A stretch of DNA of 33,605 nucleotides from Desulfurobacteriaceae bacterium. Its GTDB lineage: Bacteria; Aquificota; Aquificia; Desulfurobacteriales; Desulfurobacteriaceae. The notes below the pieces were generated by a model, which did no database searches, was not told the DNA's origin, and saw nothing but the letters and a program-made list of their open reading frames with translations. Each line of letters starts with the position of its first letter. Positions within the stretch are counted from its first letter, which is position 1. The translations under genes were made by a program, and so were the position numbers. The stretch covers positions 1-33,605 of the forward strand of contig JALSNF010000038.1 of the NCBI GenBank assembly GCA_026987115.1. The letters run 5' to 3'. Shown piece after piece: positions 8,973 to 15,161 of this stretch.

Positions 8973-10532
8973 GTGATAAGCCTAACCGACTTTGACGTTT
9001 TAGACATACCTTCTAAAACTACGGAAGTTCTGGTAGTAGGAAGCGGAGCCGCCGGCCTTTTTACCGCCATAGTTTTAAAGGAGCTCGGGTTAAAGGTCTC
9101 AGTTATAACCAAGTCTAAAGCTACCGAGAGCTCTACTTCTTTAGCTCAAGGGGGAATAGCCGTAGCCTTACCCGAGGAGGACTCCCCGGAGCTCCACTTT
9201 AAAGACACCCTAAAGGCGGGAGCAGGCCTCGTTAACACCATAACGGCAAGGATACTTACCGAAGAGGGAGTAAAAAGGGTAATTGACCTTATAAGGTGGG
9301 GAGCAAAGTTTGAAAGGGACCCTAAAGGTTTTTTAAAGTTTACAAAAGAAGCTGCCCACAGCGTAGCGAGGATAGTTTACAAGGGAGACAGAACGGGAGA
9401 AGAAGTAGAAAAGACCCTCTTAAAAAGGTTTAAAGGTGAAATTATAGAGGGAGCTACTTTAAAGGAACTGATAGTAAAAGAGAACAGGTGCTACGGAGCT
9501 CTGGTAGAGGTAAAAGGGAAACTAACCGCCTTTTACTCTCCCGTCGTGGTTATCGCAACAGGAGGAGCCGCAGGAATTTACCTTAAAAACACAAACCCTC
9601 CAACATCTACCGGAGACGGAATTTCAATTGCACTAAGGTGGGGAGCTCTCCTTCAAGACCTAGAGTTTGTCCAGTTTCACCCAACTGCCTTTTGCGACAA
9701 AGATGAGTGCTTCTTAATCTCAGAGGCCGTAAGAGGAGAAGGAGCCGTCCTCATTGACAAGCAAGGAAGGCGCTTTATGGGAGACTACCACCACCTCTGG
9801 GAGCTTGCACCAAGAGACATCGTAACGAGGGCAATAGAGACTCAAAAAGAGCTAACAAAAGGAGAAATATTTTTAGACATGCGCCCTATAGAGAAAAGGG
9901 GAATAGACATATACAAGCGATTCCCGACGATTACAAGAAAACTAAAAGAAAAGGGATTAGACCCTAAAAAAGAGCCTATCCCGATAACCCCCGTTGCCCA
10001 CTACTACATAGGAGGAGTAAAAGTTGACACTTTCTGCCAAACAAACATAAAAGGCCTATTTTGCGTAGGAGAAGCCTCCTGCACTGGAGCCCACGGAGCA
10101 AACAGGCTGGCAAGCAACTCACTCTTAGAGTGTATAGTTTTCGGAAACAGAGCGGCCTACGGAATTTACAAGGCATTTAACTACCTAAGTAGGTCGTTTA
10201 ACGAAGTAAGGGTAAGAGCAGAAAAGTTAAAACCGAGAAATTCAAAAACTTTCCAGCTAAAAGAGGTAAAAAGGATAATGTGGGAAAAGGTAGGAATTGT
10301 CAGGAGCGCAGAAAAGCTGACGGGAGCCATAGAGAGGCTGTCTGAAATAGCCCTTTCAAACTCCAACTGGCAGGTTAGAAACTCTGCAATTCTCGGGCTT
10401 TCAATAGCCATAAGCGCTATGAGACGGGAAGAGAGCAGAGGAGGACACTTTAGGAGCGACTTCCCTTACGAAAGGGAAGACTTTAAGTTCCACAGCAATT
10501 TTAGCCTTGAAGACCTTGAAAAACTCCTTTAA
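8973..10532 (+). CDS. nadB: L-aspartate oxidase
   Basis: FAD-dependent oxidation of L-aspartate to iminoaspartate, the first step of de novo NAD synthesis. Length 519 aa. The FAD dinucleotide-binding motif GSGAAGLFTA is at about 23-32, followed by STSLAQGGIAVAL, which is characteristic of NadB and related fumarate-reductase-type flavoproteins. DLEFVQFHPTAF, GEGAVLID and HYYIGGVKVD mark the substrate-binding region, and EASCTGAHGANRLASNSLLE the second FAD-contact block. Start is GTG at 8973 with AGGAGG, overlapping the rlpA stop region. The TAA stop shares bases with the TAA stop of convergent dapE. nadA and nadC are not in the window. Confidence 0.96.
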   Translation: MISLTDFDVLDIPSKTTEVLVVGSGAAGLFTAIVLKELGLKVSVITKSKATESSTSLAQGGIAVALPEEDSPELHFKDTLKAGAGLVNTITARILTEEGVKRVIDLIRWGAKFERDPKGFLKFTKEAAHSVARIVYKGDRTGEEVEKTLLKRFKGEIIEGATLKELIVKENRCYGALVEVKGKLTAFYSPVVVIATGGAAGIYLKNTNPPTSTGDGISIALRWGALLQDLEFVQFHPTAFCDKDECFLISEAVRGEGAVLIDKQGRRFMGDYHHLWELAPRDIVTRAIETQKELTKGEIFLDMRPIEKRGIDIYKRFPTITRKLKEKGLDPKKEPIPITPVAHYYIGGVKVDTFCQTNIKGLFCVGEASCTGAHGANRLASNSLLECIVFGNRAAYGIYKAFNYLSRSFNEVRVRAEKLKPRNSKTFQLKEVKRIMWEKVGIVRSAEKLTGAIERLSEIALSNSNWQVRNSAILGLSIAISAMRREESRGGHFRSDFPYEREDFKFHSNFSLEDLEKLL

Positions 10533-11584
10533 AAGAGGAAAGAGCTTAAAATACGGTAGTTCTCTTCTACCTTAGAGAGCTCCACCCACTCGTTTTCCTG
10601 GTGGGCTTGGTGAGGCTGTCCCGGCCCAAAGTTAACGGCGTCAATCCCCATCTCTGAAAACTGGGCAACGTCGGTCCAGGCTTGCTTTGGCTCAACTTTA
10701 AGCCTAAAGGTCTCCAAAAACTCCTTAAGCACCTCGTTATCAAGACAGGCCCTTGCAGAAGGGGAAAGGTCGGTAATTAGAAGGTCATCTGCACCTACCT
10801 TTTCAGAGAGGAACTTTAAGTAGCTAACGGCCTCCTCTTTACTCTTTGTTGGAGAGAACCTGTAGTTAACGTTTACTCTAAACTCCTCAGGAACTATGTT
10901 CCTTCCACCTTTAAAGTCGGTTAAAGTGGCACTTAAAACCTCATAGTAGGTAAGCTCTCCCACTTTATAGGGTTTTGGCTTTAAAAGTGAGAGCTCCCTT
11001 AAAAGCTTCCAACCTTTGTGGATTGCGTTCTCACCTTCCCAAGGCCTTGCAGAGTGGGCCCTCTTTCCCTTAAAGACAAACCAAGCGTGAACTACCCCCA
11101 AACAGCCCACCTGAACGGCGTTGTCTGTAGGCTCAAGGACAAAGGCAAAGTCAACTTTCCTTAAGAGCTCCCCGTACTTCCCAAAAAGAACCCTTAAGCC
11201 GTTTTCCTCGTAAGGCCCCTCTTCCCTTTCGTAGAGGATAAAAAATAGGTTAAACCTACTATCCTTATAGGAAGTATCCTGAGCTATCTTTAAAAGAACT
11301 GCGTCTCCGGCCTTCATATCGCTGGCACCTAAGCCGTAAAGCCTCCCCTCTATAACCTTACCGGTAAAGTCGTTTTTCCCGGGAACCGTATCAAGGTGGC
11401 CTACTAAGGCAACGCTCTTTCTGTCCGGGAAAAGTTTAGTATGGGCAATTAAAGAGTTTCCCTCTCTTAAAACGCTAAGCTTACTGTTCTTTTTTAAGAA
11501 ACTTTCGCAGAAGTTGGCTATCTCCTCTTCACTTCCGTAAACGGAGGGGATAGATATGAGCTCTTTGAGGACGGAAACGGGCAT
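10529..11584 (-). CDS. dapE: Succinyl-diaminopimelate desuccinylase (M20 peptidase family)
   Basis: A 351-aa M20 metallohydrolase with the DapE pattern: H63-L-D65 in GHLDTVP, bridging Asp89 in GASDMKAGD, the EREEG segment with Glu121/Glu122, and late His residues in QPHQAHQENE. It best resembles the DapE subgroup first defined in actinobacteria (GASDMKxGDAV, EPTDNAVQVGCLG, GKRAHSARPWEGENAIHKG). The expected reaction is hydrolysis of N-succinyl-LL-diaminopimelate to LL-diaminopimelate for lysine and peptidoglycan. Other M20 deacylases, such as an ArgE or LysK type, cannot be excluded without alignment. The ATG at 11584 has GAGGAG upstream and lies 23 bases after the tRNA-Met CCA end on the same strand, so it may be cotranscribed with the tRNAs. 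Confidence 0.83.
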   Translation of the reverse strand: MPVSVLKELISIPSVYGSEEEIANFCESFLKKNSKLSVLREGNSLIAHTKLFPDRKSVALVGHLDTVPGKNDFTGKVIEGRLYGLGASDMKAGDAVLLKIAQDTSYKDSRFNLFFILYEREEGPYEENGLRVLFGKYGELLRKVDFAFVLEPTDNAVQVGCLGVVHAWFVFKGKRAHSARPWEGENAIHKGWKLLRELSLLKPKPYKVGELTYYEVLSATLTDFKGGRNIVPEEFRVNVNYRFSPTKSKEEAVSYLKFLSEKVGADDLLITDLSPSARACLDNEVLKEFLETFRLKVEPKQAWTDVAQFSEMGIDAVNFGPGQPHQAHQENEWVELSKVEENYRILSSFLF

Positions 11585-11607
11585 TCTTACTCCTCTAGGA
11601 GGGTAAG

Positions 11608-11684
11608 TGGTGGGCCTGGGAGGACTCGAACCTCCGACCGTCCGGTTATGAGCCGGATGCTCTAACCAACTGAGCTACAGGCCC
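11608..11684 (-). tRNA. tRNA with CAT anticodon (elongator Met, or Ile2)
   Basis: A 77-nt cloverleaf: acceptor GGGCCTG/CAGGCCC, U8-A9, D-arm starting GCTC, anticodon stem TCCGG/CCGGA with loop CTCATAA, T-arm GGAGG-TTCGAGT-CCTCC, discriminator A and an encoded CCA. It is not the initiator: positions 1 and 72 pair and the anticodon stem lacks the three consecutive G-C pairs of tRNA-fMet. Whether C34 is modified to lysidine (Ile2) or not (Met) cannot be read from the gene. Confidence 0.93.
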
Positions 11685-11689
11685 ACTTT

Positions 11690-11765
11690 TGGTGGAGCCG
11701 GTGGGATTCGAACCCACGACCTTCAGACTGCCAGCCTGACGCTCTCCCAGCTGAGCTACGGCCCC
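11690..11765 (-). tRNA. tRNA-Ala (GGC)
   Basis: A 76-nt cloverleaf with acceptor GGGGCCG/CGGCTCC, loop CTGGCAG giving anticodon GGC, discriminator A and encoded CCA. The G3-U70 wobble, the classical alanine identity element, is present. Confidence 0.96.
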
Positions 11766-11769
11766 AAAG

Positions 11770-11847
<78 letters not shown>

Positions 11848-11853
11848 GCAAAG

Positions 11854-11929
<76 letters not shown>

Positions 11930-11944
11930 ACCTTGGCTGCTCAG

Positions 11945-11974
11945 ATAATATAATCCTCTTTCTTTAAGTGTCAA
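11945..11974 (-). promoter_or_regulatory. Near-consensus promoter of the tRNA operon
   Basis: On the minus strand a perfect TTGACA -35 (complement of 11969-11974) is followed by TATTAT (complement of 11945-11950, 18-base spacer) or TATATT (complement of 11947-11952, 16-base spacer). Transcription would start about 8-10 bases before tRNA-Lys. A strong promoter fits stable RNA genes and could also drive dapE. Confidence 0.75.
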
Positions 11975-12025
11975 TCCTAAAACAAAAGAGTTTACTTATC
12001 GTAAACCTAAATTGCGGTACGGGTC

Positions 12026-12787
12026 TTGAAAAAAGCGGTCTCTTTAACCTTATCGGTAATCTTAAACATCCTTTTAGTCTTAGAGGTCTCAAAACTGATA
12101 ACGGTAAAGGAAAAAGAGAAGTTGGAAGAAGAAGTCGTAATCTCCCTTTCGGAAGAGCTAAACGAGAGCAAGAAAACCTCCCCTTCCTTGGTTAAGAGGG
12201 AGAAAAAAGACATCCATCAAGAAAAAAGAAAGTCAACAGTTAAAAAAAGGAAGGTAGCAACCCATAAAAGAAAAGTGAGAAAGAGAGTAAAAAGTAGGAT
12301 AAAGAAGCACATTAGCTTTAACGGGAAAGAAAGGAGGGAAAAAGAGGAGGAAAAGGAAACGAAACTTAAAGGCCATTTTCCAATTAAAGAGGTAAAGGAG
12401 GAGGGAACAGGCAGAAAGGAAAAGAAATCGCAGGAAAGTAATGTTGGAAAAGGAGAAAAGACAAATTTAAAAGAGGAAGATAAAAAGGAAAAGTCTTCAA
12501 GTTCTTTTGATTTAGAGGCTTACAAAAGCAAGGTAATAGAAGTAATTGAGAGGGAGAAGTTCTACCCTCCCCTTGCAAGGAGGCTCGGGATTGAGGGAGA
12601 GGTAAAGGTTCTCTTAACAATAGGGAGAAAGGGAGAGCTCCTTAAAGTAGAGACTTTAAGTGGAAATAGGATATTAAGAGAGGCAACGGTTAAAATCCTT
12701 AAAAGGTGTAAGTTCCCTCCCCTTCCTGAAAGCTTTAAAGGAAAAGAGGTAAGACTGGAGCTCTCTATTTGTTATAAACTTTATTAA
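12026..12787 (+). CDS. TonB-like energy-transducing protein
   Basis: A 253-aa protein with the three-part TonB layout. An N-terminal membrane anchor covers about residues 5-26. A long, highly charged Lys/Glu/Arg-rich linker covers about 30-160. A C-terminal TonB domain covers the last 90 residues (FYPPLARRLGIEGEVKVLL, GELLKVETLSGN, ILREATVKILKRCKFPPLP). TonB couples the inner-membrane proton gradient to outer-membrane transporters with ExbB and ExbD, which are not in the window. The linker lacks the usual Pro-Glu/Pro-Lys repeats. The start is TTG at 12026 with a poor Shine-Dalgarno, so the exact N-terminus is uncertain; any later start would remove the anchor. The 3' end overlaps ribE on the other strand by 23 bases. 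A TolA-like role is possible, but the C-terminal domain looks more like TonB. Confidence 0.8.
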   Translation: MKKAVSLTLSVILNILLVLEVSKLITVKEKEKLEEEVVISLSEELNESKKTSPSLVKREKKDIHQEKRKSTVKKRKVATHKRKVRKRVKSRIKKHISFNGKERREKEEEKETKLKGHFPIKEVKEEGTGRKEKKSQESNVGKGEKTNLKEEDKKEKSSSSFDLEAYKSKVIEVIEREKFYPPLARRLGIEGEVKVLLTIGRKGELLKVETLSGNRILREATVKILKRCKFPPLPESFKGKEVRLELSICYKLY

Positions 12788-13370
12788 GCTTTAACATCCT
12801 TTCAACATACTTGCCTATAATGTCAAACTCTAGGTTAACCAAGTCTCCCGTTCTTTTAAGTTTAAGGTTCGTGTTTTCGTAAGTGTGGGGAATAACTGCA
12901 ACGGAAAAAGAATTAGGAGAAATAGAGGCAACAGTTAAACTTATGCCGTCTATGCCAATAGAGCCCTTTTCAACAAGTAGGTGAGCGAAATTTCTGGGAA
13001 GGGCAAAGGTAAACCTAAAACTCTCTCCTTCCCTCTTTATACCGGTAACTTTAGTAGTAGCGTCAACGTGTCCCTGTAATATGTGGCCCCCCAGCCTGTC
13101 TGAGAGCTTAAGGGCCCTTTCTAAATTAACAAAGTCTCCTACCTTTAAAAGGTAAAGGGAGCTCCTTTTTAAGGTCTCAGGGGATAGGAAAAAAGTAAGG
13201 GAGCTCCCTTTAACTTCAACAACAGTTAAACAAACTCCGTTAACGCAGATGCTGTCCCCAACTTTTGAGTCCTCTATTACCTTACTACATTCAACTCTTA
13301 GCTGAACGCCCCCACTTCTTTTTAAAATTCCCCTTACCTTTCCAACTTCCTCAACGAGACCGGTAAACAC
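12765..13370 (-). CDS. ribE: Riboflavin synthase, alpha chain
   Basis: Dismutates two molecules of 6,7-dimethyl-8-ribityllumazine to riboflavin and the pyrimidinedione precursor. The 201 aa comprise two homologous lumazine-binding barrels: residues 1 to about 87, beginning MFTGLVEEVG and containing GDSICVNGVCLTV, and about 96-185, containing LGGHILQGHVDAT and GSIGIDGISLTV. The tail is the trimerisation helix. The start is GTG at 13370 with AGGAGGAGG directly upstream. No FMN riboswitch is visible in the 31 bases separating it from the divergent dsbC-like gene. Other rib genes are not in the window. Confidence 0.96.
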   Translation of the reverse strand: MFTGLVEEVGKVRGILKRSGGVQLRVECSKVIEDSKVGDSICVNGVCLTVVEVKGSSLTFFLSPETLKRSSLYLLKVGDFVNLERALKLSDRLGGHILQGHVDATTKVTGIKREGESFRFTFALPRNFAHLLVEKGSIGIDGISLTVASISPNSFSVAVIPHTYENTNLKLKRTGDLVNLEFDIIGKYVERMLKLNKVYNK

Positions 13371-13387
13371 GCCTCCTCCTTTAGTAG

Positions 13388-13397
13388 TAAAATTTTA
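13388..13397. promoter_or_regulatory. Palindromic TAAAATTTTA, possible -10 box for both strands
   Basis: The ten-base palindrome contains TAAAAT on each strand. On the plus strand transcription would start about 13400, two bases before the ATG at 13402 (nearly leaderless). On the minus strand it would start about 13385, leaving a short leader with the ribE Shine-Dalgarno. No good -35 boxes are seen. Confidence 0.4.
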
Positions 13398-13401
13398 AAT
13401 T

Positions 13402-14055
13402 ATGAGTAAAGTAAGTTTTCCTATACTATTAACGCTAATTCTCCCCGTAGCAGTAAGGGGAGAGTGCATTTCAAAGGGGGAAGCTTCTCTGTTAATAAGC
13501 AGGGTATTAAAGGTTCCAACGGTAGTTAAAGAGGTAAAGGAGGTAAAGGCTTTTAACGCCTGCATGGCAGAGACAGATTCAGGGGAAACCTATTTTATCT
13601 CCCAAAACAGGAGTGAGATAATTGAAGGGGTGCTTATAAAAGTTCCCCAACCTAAGTTAAACAGAAAAGAGCTAGAAGTAATAAAAAAGAGAGCTCTATT
13701 TTCCATTGGAAAAGGGAAACCGTTAATAGTAATAACAAACCCACTGTGTAGGGTTTGCAGGGAAAACAGGAAAAAACTTTTTAAACTTTCAAAGAAGTTT
13801 AAAGTTTACGTAGTTCCCGTAGGTTTTAGCGGTAAAGAGTTCCTTTCAAGTGTTGACGCTTACTGTAGGAAAAAAGGCCCAAGGGACTTTTTTAAAGAAG
13901 GCAAGTTAAAGGTCTGCAACGAAGGCAAGTTAAAGGTGTGGACAATATCAAGGATACTTGAAGAAAAGGGACTAACTGCAACTCCCCTATTTATACTCCC
14001 TGAAGGAAAGGTCTTAATCGGGGAAGAGGGGCTAAAGGAAGTTTTAAAACTGTAA
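13402..14055 (+). CDS. DsbC/DsbG-like periplasmic thiol-disulfide protein
   Basis: An exported 217-aa protein. A signal peptide covers about residues 1-20 (cleavage likely before ECIS). An N-terminal region of about 65 residues corresponds in position to the DsbC dimerisation domain. A thioredoxin-like domain follows, with the redox motif C116-R-V-C119 after IVITNPL and the cis-proline loop TATP (Pro195). Cys155 and Cys172 lie where DsbC has a structural disulfide. It would isomerise or reduce non-native disulfides in the periplasm. Residues 165-179 contain EGKLKV twice, from a 24-base tandem duplication. No Shine-Dalgarno precedes the ATG. It converges on the carbonic-anhydrase-like gene with a 12-base overlap. 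Confidence 0.8.
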   Translation: MSKVSFPILLTLILPVAVRGECISKGEASLLISRVLKVPTVVKEVKEVKAFNACMAETDSGETYFISQNRSEIIEGVLIKVPQPKLNRKELEVIKKRALFSIGKGKPLIVITNPLCRVCRENRKKLFKLSKKFKVYVVPVGFSGKEFLSSVDAYCRKKGPRDFFKEGKLKVCNEGKLKVWTISRILEEKGLTATPLFILPEGKVLIGEEGLKEVLKL

Positions 14056-14682
14056 GTGAATCCTTTTGACTTTCCGCTTTTTTACCGATTCTGGTATCTT
14101 GGCCAAAATAGGAGAGCTCCTTATCTCCTCCGGGTCTTTAAGGCCGTTTAAGTTAGTTAGGTAAAAGCCGGGGATATCTCCGTATATTTTGAGCTCGTCA
14201 AACATAAGACCGCACACGGCAAGTTGGTTTTTCTCTATCAAAGAGGAAAAGTCAGAAAGGGAAAGGAGTTTATCTATCTGCTGGTCTATGTTAAGCTCCA
14301 TAAGGGCAGAGTTAAATAGGTCTTTACTCTCATACATAGTTAAAAGGAGCTCCCCGTTCTCTTCGTAGCACTTTTTTAAAAGTTTAAACTCAACCTCTGC
14401 ACTTTGACTTCCCATCTCAACAAAGCTCTCAACGGGAACGTCCGTTGAGCCTACAATTGCAATTAAAGGCACTTTCAGCTCTTTTACCGCATAGAGAACC
14501 GTAGCAAGGTTGGGGAAAAGCTGAGCCGCTCCGTTTGCAACTATGTAGCTTTCCGGGAAGAGGTTGGTTATCCTCCAAACGAAGCTTGAGGCACAAACTA
14601 TACAGGAGTCAAAACTTAAATCGCTCTCCCTTACAGCACACTCCTTAAGAAGGAACTTCTCTATAACGGAAACGGGACTCAT
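14044..14682 (-). CDS. Beta-carbonic-anhydrase-like protein, predicted to lack the catalytic zinc site
   Basis: A 212-aa cytoplasmic protein. Residues 24-85 follow the layout of beta-carbonic anhydrases: a beta-strand ending in Cys30, a stretch ending YIVANGAAQLFPNLATV (like the FVVRNAGN segment), an LYAVKELKVPLIAIVGS block (like EYAV..LGV..IVVLGH), then TDVP. In active enzymes the zinc ligands are C-x-D-S-R, then H-x2-C. Here the first becomes CASS and the second S79-T-D-V82, so only Cys30 of the three protein zinc ligands remains and the Asp-Arg dyad is lost. The last 110 residues are not recognised. It is third in an overlapping operon with topA and the phosphoesterase (ATGA overlap at 14679-14682). 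I infer a non-enzymatic or altered role; the fold assignment itself is moderate. Confidence 0.5.
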   Translation of the reverse strand: MSPVSVIEKFLLKECAVRESDLSFDSCIVCASSFVWRITNLFPESYIVANGAAQLFPNLATVLYAVKELKVPLIAIVGSTDVPVESFVEMGSQSAEVEFKLLKKCYEENGELLLTMYESKDLFNSALMELNIDQQIDKLLSLSDFSSLIEKNQLAVCGLMFDELKIYGDIPGFYLTNLNGLKDPEEIRSSPILAKIPESVKKRKVKRIHLQF

Positions 14683-15161
14683 AGCTTAACTATCTCTACC
14701 TCCTTTTGGGTTGTATTCAGTATAGCAAAAGAGCTCTTGCCTGTTAGGTAGCCACAGAGCTCCCCAGGATTAACCACTTTCGTATTACCTACGGAATAGC
14801 TTTCCGCTTGGTGCGTGTGGCCGTAGAGTATAAAGTCAAAGTCTCCGGAACTTGCCAAGCTATCAACGAAAAGGGGTTCGTGCATAACCGCAAACTTAAG
14901 TCCTCCAATCTCCTTTAAAAGGGGAGGCTTTTCCATAAGACCTCCAGAAACCTTCAAAAGACCTGCTACCTCCCCGTCGTTGTTCCCGAAAACTCCGAAG
15001 AAGTCAGAATTTAGCCCTTCCAAAAGGAGCTTCAAAGTAAAGGGAGAAACTATGTCTCCACAGTGGATAACCAAGTCAACAGGGTTCTTATGAAGGAAGT
15101 TTAAGAGCTCCTCAACCTTTCTCAAGTTGTCGTGGCTGTCGGAGATAACCGCAACTATCAC
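14679..15161 (-). CDS. YfcE/MJ0936-type metallophosphoesterase
   Basis: A 160-aa calcineurin-like phosphodiesterase. The metal-binding motifs are in order: D8-x-H10 in SDSHDN, GDIV at about 35-38, GNND at about 58-61, the MHEP histidine near 93, and GHTHQ near 114-118. YfcE-type enzymes hydrolyse phosphodiesters in vitro with Mn2+; physiological substrates are generally unknown. The start is GTG at 15161, overlapping the topA TGA as GTGA. The stop overlaps the ATG of the next gene as ATGA. This tight coupling suggests coordinated synthesis with TopA but does not prove a shared pathway. Confidence 0.9.
   Translation of the reverse strand: MIVAVISDSHDNLRKVEELLNFLHKNPVDLVIHCGDIVSPFTLKLLLEGLNSDFFGVFGNNDGEVAGLLKVSGGLMEKPPLLKEIGGLKFAVMHEPLFVDSLASSGDFDFILYGHTHQAESYSVGNTKVVNPGELCGYLTGKSSFAILNTTQKEVEIVKL

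Noticed and set aside
11608-11684. Initiator tRNA-fMet
   Set aside because: Has a paired 1-72 position and lacks the GGG/CCC anticodon-stem signature, so it is an elongator-type CAT tRNA.
11990-12006. Inverted repeat GTTTAC-TTATC-GTAAAC upstream of the TonB-like gene
   Set aside because: Only 6-bp arms in AT-rich sequence; expected by chance in 33 kb. Could be an operator but I see no second copy or regulator nearby.
11968-12195. 75-residue plus-strand frame overlapping the TonB-like gene start
   Set aside because: Out of frame with the TonB-like protein, no ribosome-binding site, and starts inside the tRNA promoter.
13371-13401. FMN riboswitch upstream of ribE
   Set aside because: Only 31 bases separate ribE from the divergent gene, far too short for an RFN element, and no conserved pairing blocks are visible.
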